NCBI GenBank assembly: GCA_038501195.1
Contig: JBBPUQ010000001.1
Span: 5,704,001 to 5,768,000 of the forward strand
DNA: 64,000 bases
Origin: Nemania diffusa
Taxonomy: Eukaryota > Ascomycota > Sordariomycetes > Xylariales > Xylariaceae
Direction of reading: 5' to 3'
The notes below the pieces were generated by a model. It searched no databases, was not told the DNA's origin, and saw only the letters and a program-made list of their open reading frames with translations. Within the stretch, counting starts at the first letter, position 1, and each line of letters starts with the position of its first letter. Of this stretch, positions 1 through 11,942 are shown in pieces. A program made the translations under genes and the position numbers.

Positions 1-683
1 GCAGCCTATGCAATGTTGTAATATGTCATTCCGTCCCATGTCCTGGGACTGTCCTGGGGATGCGCTGTCACCTCACGTCCGGTGCAGCGTTCTTTTTGCA
101 TCCATTTCCCAGAGTCAGAGTGGGACGCGCATGTGCAATCTAGGCAAGCTGCCTCCCAGATGATCCCTACCGTCCCGTATTAGCCCTGGGATGGGTGACA
201 CTGGTTCGTCGGATGTCAGTATATCCCGTCCAAGACACGCTGACATGCTGGGTGATGCCAGTCCAGCCACCACAAGGCTGCAGAGGGATTTTCATTGTTT
301 ATCCTGTCGGTACACCGTTGCTGACTCCCAAGTGGCTATCTCCAATCTATTTTGGCATCGGCTGCTATGAAGCCGAACAGACACACTACGTGTTTGCATC
401 TCTACCGCGTTGTCTTTGATGTATGCCATACACTGCCACTCTAGATAGAAATGATGTATTATATCACTGCATTTTTCATCGCCGTCGGCATCATATAAAG
501 GTTGAGGTTAGGATCTACGAAACATCAGTTCATTACCACCACACCACTCTCCATCATCCGGTACTCTCACATCCAACACATCACGCATCTTCCTGATCGC
601 ATCTCATCTCGCCGCCTATAACCTAGCCATCTTGCGATCAAACAATCTATTCATCTCATAACCTACCAAACACAGCAATCAAG
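1..683. other. Intergenic; promoter of the first secreted-protein gene
   Basis: No convincing coding region. A 74-codon open frame at 195-419 has no family features and no splice partners. The stretch just before the gene at 684 (about 520-680) is C/T/A-rich, as is common for fungal 5' leaders. Confidence 0.5.
494..500 (+). promoter_or_regulatory. TATA-like box (TATAAAG)
   Basis: TATAAAG lies about 190 bp before the start codon at 684 and is followed by a pyrimidine-rich leader. Spacing fits a core promoter. This is motif recognition only; no transcript data are available. Confidence 0.4.
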
Positions 684-1217
684 ATGCAGTACTCTCTTAC
701 CGCCGTTCTTCCCGCCGTCCTAGCCTGCTTCTTCCCCCTCACCCAGGCTCTGCCTTCGGGCCTAGCATCGCGGGCCAGCATCCAGCAAATTGCCGACGCG
801 CAGAACGAATGGGAACACGACACGGGCTCAGTCTCTCAGTTCCTGTCCGCTCTGCCGGGCTTTCTAGGACAAGCCTTTGAGATCACGGCGTCAGCCCAGG
901 CCGCCCTCATCGCTGAGACGGACGAGTTAACCCACAAACAAGTCCTGGACGCCGCGTTCGGGTCCGACCCGCGCATCGTCGCCGCCAATAACATCCTCGT
1001 CACCCAAGGCAAATTCCAGTTCGTCGTGGACTCACTTACGAACCTCCAGAACAACGGCGCGAGCTTGTCGTCGGAGGAAATCACCCAGTTGCTCCAGTCG
1101 ACAAACGCTGTCCGCTGTGGATTTGTTCTCCCCGCCATCGATGTATACTTCAGAGTCGCCGCAGAGAAGCTGAACAACGGCGGCACCTTGGTCGCTGTAC
1201 GGCCTAACAACTGCTGA
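684..1217 (+). CDS. Small secreted protein, unknown function (177 aa)
   Basis: Single-exon gene. The first ~22 residues form a signal peptide: short N-region, Leu/Ala-rich core, and an A-L-P-type cleavage area after residue 22. The mature part is mostly polar and likely helical (Q/A/E/L-rich), with no transmembrane segment. It has two cysteines, at about residue 145 and at the very last position (177), which could pair in the secreted protein. I do not recognise a named family. The high GC and codon bias of the reading frame support it as real against the antisense frame at 836-1210. Likely a cell-wall or host-facing secreted protein; function is not claimed. Confidence 0.75.
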   Translation: MQYSLTAVLPAVLACFFPLTQALPSGLASRASIQQIADAQNEWEHDTGSVSQFLSALPGFLGQAFEITASAQAALIAETDELTHKQVLDAAFGSDPRIVAANNILVTQGKFQFVVDSLTNLQNNGASLSSEEITQLLQSTNAVRCGFVLPAIDVYFRVAAEKLNNGGTLVAVRPNNC

Positions 1218-3771
1218 TTCGGGCAGTCTTATGCGACGAGTAGTGATGGGTCACTCAGGGCCAGCAGGGGAGGAAAGGCTAGATTATTACTTTCACAAGT
1301 ATGAGGATGACTATTAGATCTAATGAACTCGATCTGGGTGTTGTGGAGGAACTTCTTGGCCACTTTTGGCACCGTATTATCGGCTAGGGAATTTGAAACG
1401 TCTAGAAGGGCATTCGGAGGCGTTAATCTAGTAGGACTTAATCATTAGTCAATACAAACCAATCTCAAGCATTTTTTGCGCCAGCGTACTCGGTGATTTT
1501 CGCCTAATCACATATTCAAAGCTCTGGTCGCATCATCTTACTATCATTATTCCCATCCTAATTCCTTCAATTCTTCATCGGGGAGGGCTGAGTTCCGCTA
1601 CATCGTGGAAAGGATGACCGCGCAAGTTGCTTACACTAATCATGACAGGCATTACGAATGATCAGCCTCGGTTAGGGGAGATCCCGCTGAAAGAGCAGAC
1701 GAAAGCCTCATTTACGCGTTCGGCACTAACGGATAGCGCGGTCGCAGCAGTCATATCATGAACCGAAGACTGCGCCGTAAGAAGGAAATTGGCGTTTGGG
1801 ACGGAGTTAGTATGCATACGAGTTTTCGCGCTCGCTCTGCTAGGTGAACGGAGGAGCCTGCAACTTCTGCTTTGGTCATGGGCTTGGACCTAGATTTAGT
1901 TGTGCGGGAGCATCCAACTTATCAAGACGACCGCTAGAGCTGGCACGAAAACGTGTAATAGGAAGGATCGCGAAATCACGCGCGATTTTGAATCTACTCC
2001 TCTACATACCTAGTTCGTAGGTGGCACTGGACGTCCTAAGCTGAGACGAACGAGCGGATCGTCGCCGGGGTCACGGATAATACAAAATGTTGATCGGTGG
2101 GTCGCTCCATTATGCAGCCGTCAGCGATCTGGGGAGATCTGCGACAAGCCCATCTTGTAAGCCGGGGATTTTCGACGGGTAATTCTACTGTCGTTTCTAG
2201 CTCATATATACCTAGCTACCTGTTTCATATGTCTATTAACCTATGAGAACGCGAGAATCGACATAGTCTATGGGGCAATTGGAGTGACGAATACTGTTCT
2301 GATGCGTAAGCCACGCTTCGCTCATCTAGCAGATATGTTCAAGATCACACTAAATACAATAGCAATATAATGCCATCCTTTTATAGATTTCTCTTAGAGA
2401 GTAGCTATGTATATCTCACAGGGAATTCAGCGGAGGTCTCGTCAGGGTTTGGGGTCGGAACAAGAATTGGGACATTGAGGCAGTGCATTTATTCCAGCCA
2501 CTTCACTAGCCACAAGTGGCTGAAGTGAATGAGGACTCATTTTCGCTTCGTCACTTGAGTTCTATATATAGTTATACGGAATAACCCCCTTGCTGAATTA
2601 CACCGATGCACTACATGTATGACCAAAATTTGATTGTTGATAGTCCAACCCAAACTCTAAGCAATAACCCGCAATCACTACACGATAGCTCGTTAATGTA
2701 ATAGGAGTCAGTCTAGGTCCCCTTGGGTCTCTCACTGTCTAGAGAGAACATCATATCATAATTCTCCTCTTTGACTTTCTCCCTCCTGCGGAATGCTGGC
2801 GCCTGATCAATTCCTGCTGGGTGCGTCGCCACTAGCTTCCGAATTAAGTAAAATAATAACTGTAATCATAGTAGTGATTCCAGAAAATCACTTTTAAGAT
2901 GTACGACGGACTTCAACTTCGCTGTGGGGGACCTCTTTGCGACATGTAATAATTTATATTTAGCAATTCCTACGAGGCCCGACGCCGGTTCATTAATATG
3001 TATGTGAGTGTGTCTCTGATCTGCATTACCTGAGTACGAGTAGTTGATGAGCATTTAAATGGTCAAAGAAATCATCTAATTCAAGTCTAGAGCTTGGTTA
3101 GTGAATAATCAAGGAAATATCAGATGCCTGCCTCGCAGCTATCTATTTTATAATACAGCAGGCAGAATGGATATACATGGGAAGTCAATTGCAACTTCCT
3201 TAAACCCTTTGCACTTACTCTAATCATCTACCTAACCTACCCCGGCTACTTCAATATGGTACCATGAGCTCCTTCCGATTCTAACTTCCATCTATTATCA
3301 TGGTTTCCAATATTGGGGATTTAATACCATCTGTCACTGCAATCGATGTTACCAAATTTGTAAGTCAAAATGATGTCACAGAGTATGCCCTGCACTTTCA
3401 TGCTGGCGATCTTGTAGAACCCCGGGCATTTATATTTTTAATGCCCTGTTAAAACGACGGTTCATCGTTGTTTTATCATCCATGAGGGTAACGCAAAAAT
3501 AATAACGGTGATCACTAAGCCTGCCTTGATTATCCCCTGAGTTGTCACTATCTCAAACTGTGCTGCAATCGATAGCTACTTATCCCCGATGGCAATGCTG
3601 AGACATCGATATTCACCCAACCCCTGAACCTTCGTCTCGCTCATCTGGTTTATGTTCCCACGGAACTAGGCTATATTGTGCTTGATGGACCTATCTACAG
3701 AGAATTGATTAGTTCCCAACTTCTCTCAGCGCACGAGGTTTTGAAGTCTCACCTTAAATGGGTCCTGTTGA
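1218..3771. other. Gene-poor intergenic region
   Basis: About 2.5 kb with no supported gene. The longest frame (2866-3054, minus, 62 codons) shows no signal peptide, domain or splice context. A short hairpin-forming sequence, with inverted halves of CACTTCA/TGAAGTG type, is visible around 2497-2530. No tRNA cloverleaf was recognised. Confidence 0.5.
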
Positions 3772-4080
3772 CTATGAGGCAGCCGAGGGTGAGATGGCCT
3801 CACAAGAAGGAGCCTCATTGGCAAGGTCAGGCGCACTAGTGCCATCACAGCGGCCCCGTCCATTGATGACTTGACAGTAAGTAGATGTGCTCAGTCTACA
3901 GTCCGTGATCAACATGGCCTCATGTCCCCTGCATCGGACGAATGAGTGCAAAGTGTCGCAGACGTCATAGGTTCCCCGGGCTCGCTTGCAGATGGCGGGA
4001 TTGAGACTGTGGACGTTGGAGAGAACGGTAGATGTGCCAACGGCGGCAAGGAACGCGAGGATAAGAGCTTGTGCCTTCAT
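3772..4080 (-). CDS. Small cysteine-rich secreted protein (102 aa), effector-like
   Basis: Single-exon gene. Residues 1-21 form a signal peptide (hydrophobic core LILAFLAAVG). The mature ~80 residues hold seven cysteines (31, 41, 50, 61, 69, 78, 93); six could form three disulfides. The size, the cysteine density and the isolated, repeat-flanked location fit a candidate secreted effector or small antimicrobial/cell-wall protein. I do not recognise a family. An overlapping frame at 3965-4195 on the same strand is a shadow. Confidence 0.65.
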   Translation of the reverse strand: MKAQALILAFLAAVGTSTVLSNVHSLNPAICKRARGTYDVCDTLHSFVRCRGHEAMLITDCRLSTSTYCQVINGRGRCDGTSAPDLANEAPSCEAISPSAAS

Positions 4081-4771
4081 ATTTATTGCTTGTCGGGATG
4101 CTTCTTGGTGTATGCTTAGGTGCTGATGCTGTTGAGTTTGGAGCTCTGATGTGGTATTGGCTGGCTTGTGGGCGTAGGAGAGGAATGAGTGGCATCGCAG
4201 CCTTGAGAAACTGACTCGCCTAGGTTGACAATGCTAGACGTGAAGAAGAATGTAAGAACGACCCTTTATCCTGCATTAGTAGCGTGCCTGCTGTTTAGTG
4301 TACAAGAGAGTGGGATAAAGTTTGTTTCTACATAATCAATGCATACATGTTGGTACTTCCTCTCAATTCTAGAATGAAACATGTACATCTAACATTTTTG
4401 AGTCTTGTGTAGTACCAGAAGGGTTCTAATTTGGATACGTCCGAGTATAGTCGACTTTGTCTCATCAATAGTAGCAAGAACTTTAATTCGTGTGACTCTT
4501 AATTTGCGGCATGTTATTCCTCGCCTCGCAAACCCTTCTATATAGCTTAGCTGTCATCAACCACCATTAGAGAACTTTCCGCCCTGTTGCAGAGGTACCA
4601 CGTGTACACTGGATAGTTAAACAAGTTATCTTAAGGTTGCTAGATATCTTAGAATACACGTCTAAGGCTAACTGAGATGATTAAGCGCACGAAATATTCT
4701 AGTTTAAAACACTTCAAATCGGCCTATTATTCAAGGTCTAATCATAAACTGCCGGCTGCCTACTGCGACGG
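4081..4771. other. Intergenic, AT-rich; promoter of the cysteine-rich gene
   Basis: No gene seen. Contains the upstream region of the minus-strand secreted-protein gene. AT content rises towards the fold-back element at about 4772. Confidence 0.5.
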
Positions 4772-5472
4772 TGGGCCATACGTACAGACCACCGACAAAC
4801 CTATTTTTCTCCAATTTCTGTTTTTAGTTTTTAGTTTTTAAAAAATAAGCTAACATCATGAAATAATTAGCATTTAAGATTATTAATATTACTTATAAAA
4901 TATAGTTGTAATTTGAACTATCTAAATATTAGTTTAATTAATATAATTCGACCTGGTTTCCGAGTAAATTAAACGTGCTGTAGTCTGACACAGAGCTGCG
5001 ACCGAAGTGCTAGAAAACAACGGCTGACTAAGCCGTACGCCCAACAGGCTAGATCACACACATAGCTTATAACATAATTAACCTGATTGACCTGACTGAC
5101 CTAACTGACCTGATTGAATTGACTAGCTTGGTTGACCTGACTGACCTGATTGACCTGATTGACCTGGTTGACCTGACTGACCTAGTTGACCTAACTGGAC
5201 CCGACTAAACAGGTAGTTGATCTAGTTAACCTAACTAAGTCAGTCAATTCAACTAAGTCAGTTAAGTCAACTAAGTCAGTTAAGTCAGTTAGATTAAATA
5301 AATTTAATCAAGCTTATAAATTAATTAAGCTAAATATATATTATTTTGTACAATAAATTGAATTAATTTATTGCCTTATATAGTACTTGCAAAATTGATT
5401 TTTTAAAAACTAAAAACTAAAAACGGAAATTGGGGTAGAAATAGTTTTGTCGGTGGTCTGTACGTATGGCCC
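4772..5472. mobile_element. Fold-back / MITE-like element with long terminal inverted repeats (~700 bp)
   Basis: The left end reads GGGCCATACGTACAGACC... and the right end is its inverted copy. The arms match with few mismatches over about 75 bp, through CACCGAC, an A/T block and TTTTTAGTTTTTAG. The interior is AT-rich and carries two tandem arrays of a ~10-bp unit: TGACC-type units at about 5081-5215, and near-complementary AAGTCAGTT-type units at about 5230-5290. It could therefore fold as a large hairpin. TACTGC occurs close to both outer ends and may be a 6-bp target duplication, but it is one base away from the best ends. No transposase frame is present, so this is non-autonomous; its superfamily is unknown. 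Confidence 0.75.
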
Positions 5473-6141
5473 TCCCTATACTGCATTCACAGCCGGCATT
5501 GACATGACGATTTAACTGCCGCATACTCTCGCTCTCATTTGTGGCTTTTTCAATGCGGAGTTTTGGTTTTGGTTTCTTCCAATGATATGGCGCCACATCT
5601 TGGGCCTATTTTTGATGGCCGGCATGATAAGGAACATTGCAAAGAAGGCTGCTAGAGATTTTTCTAATCCAGATTTTAGACTTGTCCAATCACCATGCGA
5701 GGATGGAGAGTTGCATGTACTACTGCGTACCTTAGGTACCTGATAGCATCCAGCTGTGACTAGGCAGCAACCCACCCCTAATTGCCTTTCTTACATTCAG
5801 ATTCTAGACCCGTCCAATCGAAGTGTGAGGAGAGGCTGATCGCATGCATAACAGCCCCATTCATTCTGCTTTTGGTACTGACCAACCACGTCACCTTGAC
5901 ATGATATATTAGTGGGGTGAAAGAGAAGCCACCTGTGACCCTCCTAAGACCCTCTGCGTACTTAAACACCAGATAGTTAGAGTCCCAGTTATATATTATT
6001 GTGTTTCTGTCTCTGAATAGAACCCGACTCATTTTCCTTAGCTAGATGACCTAGCTATTCGTTTCTTGTTGTGACTCGTTACTATTGAACGCGCGCAGCT
6101 TTCTATTGAACTCCATTCTTCCCATCTCTATACTATCAACC
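5473..6141. other. Intergenic; promoter of the Clr5-ankyrin gene
   Basis: No supported gene. The minus-strand frames here (5512-5775 and 5778-6032) show no domain, signal peptide or splice context. The last ~100 bp before 6142 are pyrimidine-rich, like a leader. Confidence 0.45.
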
Positions 6142-9100
6142 ATGTCGGCTGATGACTGGGAACGATTTAAAGCAATCATCTTAAACCTCTATCTACTAGA
6201 GAAAACTACTCTCAATGAGGTCGCTCGCTATATGGAGCAGAACCATCAATTTTCTAAAAAGTAAGTCAATTTTTATTTCGTTTACTGCTAAGCTAATTCT
6301 CCTGTAGAAAGAGCCAATATGAATACCAGTTCAAGAAATGGGGTGTCAAGAAGAATGCGAAGGAAAAGGATTGGAAGAGTCTCCGTCGTCAACTCGAAAA
6401 GAGAGCAGGGAAGCAGTCCGAGGTAACCCTGTTCGGGATTCCTCTCTCTCCGGAAAGAGTACGCAAAAGAACGCAGCGTTACACGTCCATTCCTACTGCC
6501 AGTGAATTTGGAAAAAGGTGTAAGTTTAACAGCAAGAGACATGTTGAAGTCATACTAAGAGCCTCTTAGTAAGCAGCCCTGAGGGTCTCGAGAGAACTGT
6601 TGTTAGAGCCCAAACCCCTATCATTATTGAAAATATTCCCTGGCCGGCTCTTCCTTGGTTCCATTTCAAGAATAGTATATTGTATAGTAAGCTATAATTC
6701 TGTCACCTGGCTAAGTATCTTAATTAATCAATCCTAAGGAGTTCGAGATCCACCTGCCCTTCTAAGGACCCTATTTGCCTCAGTTGGTACTGAAATAACC
6801 GTTGCCCGGTACGATAGGTTAAGTCCATCCAAATCTCCATATGAGATTTTTGGAAATCTTGTCGATCTTCACCGAACACTGTTTCAACTCACTAGCACAA
6901 TCCCGGACGATGATGTCAATGGACAGATGGGAGCTAATAACTCAGTAAACGATGGTTCATCTTTATCAATATCTACAGCAGTCTTAAAATCCATCTTTTT
7001 TCGCCTCTCAAACAAAATGATCCCGCGTGGTTGGGGAGCGGAGGCACTACGGGCCCATGACCAATTCGTGCTTCATCTTGTGGATACAGTTTCATCTACA
7101 GACCCGGAAACATTATCGCGCATTCTTTTCGACGATCACTGCGTGACGTCAAAGGCCATTAGAGAAGCAGTATACGGGTCTGCGATACGACAGAAGCATT
7201 ATACAATTGTGTTACGCCTTCTTGGGTCTGGGGGTGTGGATCCAAATCTACCAATAATGGCCCCTCCACTTAGGGTTTGGAACCTGAATCGTGGATTGTT
7301 GGAGGTTCGGTATAGATTAGCTCGGGATGTATGGAGTGGTATGATGGAGGCGGTCTCCACCCGTGATACCCGCCTCGGCAAGATTCTATTACGTGCTGGA
7401 GCAAGCCTCAGCACAGACTCTATTTTGGAGGCCGCCTGTTGGAGCCATTATAATTCCGTCCCGTCAATTGAATTTGTTAAGTTTCTTGACGATCATGACA
7501 TAATAAACAACTATTCGGAGTTGTGTTGTTGTCCATGCCCAGGCTCGAGCTTAATATCACCAATTGCAACGTCTATCGCCAGATCTGACAACCACATGAT
7601 GAAGTTTCTGATTGAGAAATTCTTCATTGTCAACGAAAAGATTATAAGTCTACCTCAATACTCTCAGAGGCGGCAGTGTAGATGCTGTATGGGTTGGTTT
7701 AAGAAGGAGCATGGAGCGGGCTACATGCCCTTACACCTTGCCATCGTTACGGGAAATGAGGAAATAATTGAGCGACTACTTCTACCGCTTATGTCACATC
7801 CCCCGCGGGTGTCTACGCGTATTATTCGGGAAGCCTTTCACGTTTCTTGCCTCGCAGGAGATGAAAACACAGCGCTGAAACTTCTAGCTCGACATTCTAA
7901 AGCAATAATTAGTCATAGCCAGTGGGGGATAACGCCTTTGATTGCAACAGCCTGGAACACCGAAAACATAACTATTGCCGAGACTCTATTGGAACTAGGG
8001 GCTGACATCGAGCTAATGCGAGACGACGGGCTCAGTATGACCGGTCCAATTGCACCAATCCATGTTGCGGCTTTCTACGGGAATATGGCCCTTGTACAGC
8101 AGCTCCTATTTCGTGGAGCAGATTGCAATGCGCACTACACGAAGCATAGCTTCCATGAAACGTTGCAGCTGCCAGACAATTGCGAAAGCGCTCTCCAGTT
8201 TGCGTTAGAAGGCAAGGAAACAGAGATCGTGAGACTTCTTATGCCCCACTCGCACCTCCTGGGTAGAGAACTGATGCAGGCAGTTGCTCTGCGCGACGAC
8301 GCCCTGATTTCCCAACTTATTTCTAAGGGTGCAAATATTACGTGGGCTAATGATCACAATGAAACTGTCTTAGATATTGCCGCGAAAACGGGCAATAAGG
8401 CGCTTGTCTCCCTTTATTTTTCCTCGGGAGGAACCTATAGACCCGAGGCTCTTCGGGAAGCTATACAAGCCGCCATCGAGTTGAAAGATCATTCAATAGT
8501 TCGGCTGTTAGCTGGTCATCGGCATGCGAGAGAGATTGATGGCATTGAGGCTTCATCACTCGGATTCGCTATAAGGAAACGTGAATGGGACCTCGTATCC
8601 CTTCTTTTGCAAGACTCTTTTATCCTAGGACCAGCCGGGTCACATCGTTACAGTTCTCCCGACGGCATTACGGGGAGAGAGCACCAAACGCCGCTATGTT
8701 CAGCCCTTTTGTCCGGCAACCAGTCTGTCATCGAAGTAATGACTAAACGAGGATACACCCTTAATCATCTCGACCTACGGCAGCTGATAGAAGCTGTTGA
8801 CATTCGGCAAGCATTTTGGGATCGATTCCCACTTGAAACTATGGACGTTTCGTTTCATAGGGCACTTCTCATCCAAGCAATTCAATCGAGAAATAGTCAA
8901 AATGTGCAAGAGTATGTTAAAGTAATCGATTGCTTCGATTTTTCTTGTGAGCCTTACTTCGAAAACCCCGTCTGGTCCGATAACTATGGACCTTTGGCGC
9001 TAGCCTCGATCAAAGGCGACACCCAAATAGTCCGGGTTTTACTCAAAGCTGGAGCCGGGGTAGATTTTATAGATTCAACGTTTGGTTTCCAAAATACAGC

Positions 9101-10402
9101 ACTGCAATTTGCGGCGAGGGCGGAACATTTACATGTGGTTCAACTCCTTCTCGACTGGGGAGCCAGAGTGGATCCAGCGGCACCACTGGAGGCTGGGGCA
9201 TCGGCGCTACAATACTCAGCCATTCAAGGGAATCTGAAAATAGCCCAACTACTAGTATCGCGCGGAGCAGATATCAATGCGTTACCAGCCAAGAGGAATG
9301 GCCGCACGGCCCTTGAGGGTGCATCGGAGAATGGGAGACTAGACAGTGAGTATCTCCACTAATTCATCCCTTCTATTGCAGAATTTTGCTATTATTAGTC
9401 AAGATTGTGTCTAGAGGCTTCTTAACGTATCAAGAATTATGCTTAAGATAATGATAGCTGACCCTGGGTGCTTTAGTGGTACAGTTTCTTTTGAAAATGG
9501 GCGCCCAAATCGATGGACAGATGCGAATATATTATGTTCGATCTGTTCATTTTGCGAAATTCCGCGGCCATTCCGCTATTGCAGCCTACCTCATGCAACT
9601 CGGATCGTGGGGATATAGAGACCAGATGCTATATGATAAGCCCTATACCTTGCAGTCTGACATTTATTTTCTGTATGAAGAGGAAATCGATGATTGGCGT
9701 AGTCGGCGAATAAGGAGAAGGGGGGACGATATACTGAGTGTAGGATCGTCCGATTGTTCTTCTGCGTCTTCTAGTGAGCTTGACGACTCGGTTTATGAAA
9801 GCGAGCAAGATGAGCTCGACCAAAGCGATGACGGTGGACTATCTAGCGATTCCTACGACACGGATTGTATACCCCAAGCCGAGCAGGACAACATGAATCT
9901 CGCGATGGCTGAACCCAGTGGCCTGGACAGACCAGATACACAAACGATAGTGTATGATTTGGCTTCATCCCATTTTTTACCAACTCAGAGGGTTATCGAG
10001 ATTGATGACACACCAGAAAGTGCTGATCTGGTGCCATTTGATGTTGGCTTCAATATGGCGGGCGGGACACCAGTAATAGAGCCCACAACAAATCAGCTAG
10101 AGTTATGGGGTCCGAGGAGCAGCTTTCGAGAAGAGCCAAACTATTTCCGTAGTAGCAACGATATCCCGGAGATATGTGTTGCGAACGAGCTGGATGCGAT
10201 ACTTAATGAAGTGGAAATGACGGGGGCAGACCCTTTCTGCGGCACTAGCCAGCCAGACGAAAGATGTGACGAGCTAGGTGTCGTAATACCTAGTAGACAG
10301 GAAATAGAACGGGAGGGGCCTTCCTTTGGCGTTGGAGATGCGGATACTGAATGGGATTGGCTTTTGGCTAGTTTTCACGGGTTTGACGATACGGACATGT
10401 AG
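6142..10402 (+). CDS. Clr5-domain ankyrin-repeat protein (1326 aa, 5 exons)
   Basis: Exons by frame and splice signals: 6142-6260, 6308-6519, 6570-6686, 6739-9345, 9477-10402; they sum to 3981 bp with every phase consistent. The N-terminus (residues ~1-60: MSADDWERFKAIILNLY..., then SQYEYQFKKWGVKKN) matches the fungal Clr5 domain, a putative DNA-binding module usually at the very N-terminus. Residues ~290-1030 carry many ankyrin repeats (for example AARAEHLHVVQLLLDWGA, YSAIQGNLKIAQLLVSRGA), several degenerate, and one more sits at the exon 4/5 junction. The C-terminal ~230 residues are acidic and Ser/Asp-rich and probably disordered. Clr5-ankyrin proteins are abundant and variable in filamentous fungi, and their partners are mostly unknown. 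No inactivating change is seen. Confidence 0.85.
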
Positions 10403-11942
10403 AAGCGTGGATTAGTGCTATAATGCAATGTCTTTTTAAAAGGAAAATACGGGGTAGTATAACAGTGCGGATAAACCTGCACTCGAAAGTAAGGGATATT
10501 TAATGATTAGGCTTTTCGCGTTAATTTTTGTCATTTATTTTAAGCAGCTTTTTTTTTTAAAACGCTGTTTTTATTTAACTAGTCAAGCGGGTTTTTTATT
10601 TCAAATTCTATCGATCGCTTTAATTTATTAATACTATTTGAAATATATCTATAGAGATGAAGCATTGTATACAACCGATACCACATGGAAGAGCTCGGCA
10701 CTTCTCTTATGTAACGTGGTGGAAGCTGATGTGGCTATCATCGTCACCTGCGCCCCGGGGTTTCTAAATTCCCTGAGGGTCTACATCTGGAGATATTCAG
10801 ATCACTCTAGAAGCAGTGATGACCCAAGCAGGAAATTTAACAACAACCCGAATAGACCGAGGACGAACAATGGACGAAGAAATCCAGCATTCAACAGTGC
10901 TTATCTTCTCTTAGCATAGGTACTAGGTCATCGTCTTGAAGCACCTCTGTGCTCCGTTACTTCCGAAGAAATACATGCACCAATACGCTTTTTAAATTAA
11001 AGATCCTATCTCATAGGAAACTCCCCGTTCCTTTACTAGAATCGAAAAAAATCCCCACTAATCTAGGACACCATCCGCTATTCCTACCCCTGGCTCTAAA
11101 TTCAGATTCGGCGAGTTTGCCTGTTGTACGGGTAGCACTAGGAGTTAGGGGGATAATATTACATAAAAAAGGAACTCCCAGCTGGCCGAATATAGACATG
11201 CCGATAGAGCCACTTCGACTCCGCGACCCCTTTTCTGTGAACAAGACCCAAACATTTTAGTGAAGGAGAGACTGATGTGGAAATCCAGAGAGTTTATATA
11301 TGATGGGTTTATTTGCTCAATACTGTTGTTGGGAGGTTTATTTTTAACCTGTCTGTCATTCGACGCTTCAGGGGTTGAACAAACTGTATTTGCCCCTGGA
11401 ATCCACAATCCGAAAATGCTTCTGACAGAAGAAAAAGAAGCGAAACGATATCCTCGAAGTTACAGTTATAGGTTCACGTTTATAAAAAGGAAATATATCA
11501 AAATGTATTCGGAAGTTAGAAGCAGACTTTTATTTCCTAGACTCGTACGTGTACTAGTTCTTGATTCTATAAGAATAGACGACCAAAAAGATTAAAATCA
11601 AGCGAAATATAGCATAAACAATGCATCGGACTCCTGTCACGGACTGTTAAACGATACCTCAAAAGGTGAGATAGACCGGGGGAACGTAAGTGACATGAGG
11701 ACAGAGCTATGTTAACTCACCCCTATATGTATTTCTCGATTCTACTCTGTGACAAGGATGAGACCACCACGAAATAACGCCAGAGCCTCCCACATTCCAT
11801 TTCCCAACACCGTCCCGAGCTCGCTCCTCTATGTGATGTGTGCTCTTCTATGTACTGTAACATTGCTCTTGAACCGTCTATAAACGTGCCTATCCCTCTA
11901 ATCCCGCCCAATCCCTGGCCATGCGCAATACACATCTTTAAA
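10403..11942. other. Intergenic between two convergent genes
   Basis: About 1.5 kb, AT-rich at 10430-10640. The frames at 10638-10919, 10949-11260 and 11260-11595 overlap frames on the other strand and show no domain or splice context. I see no supported gene. Confidence 0.45.

Noticed and set aside
5512..6032. Two minus-strand frames (87 and 84 codons) before the ankyrin gene
   Set aside because: No domain or secretion signal; they overlap the promoter of a well-supported gene.
10638..11595. Series of ~90-110-codon frames between the ankyrin and iml2 genes
   Set aside because: Overlapping frames on both strands, no signal peptide, domain or consistent splice sites.
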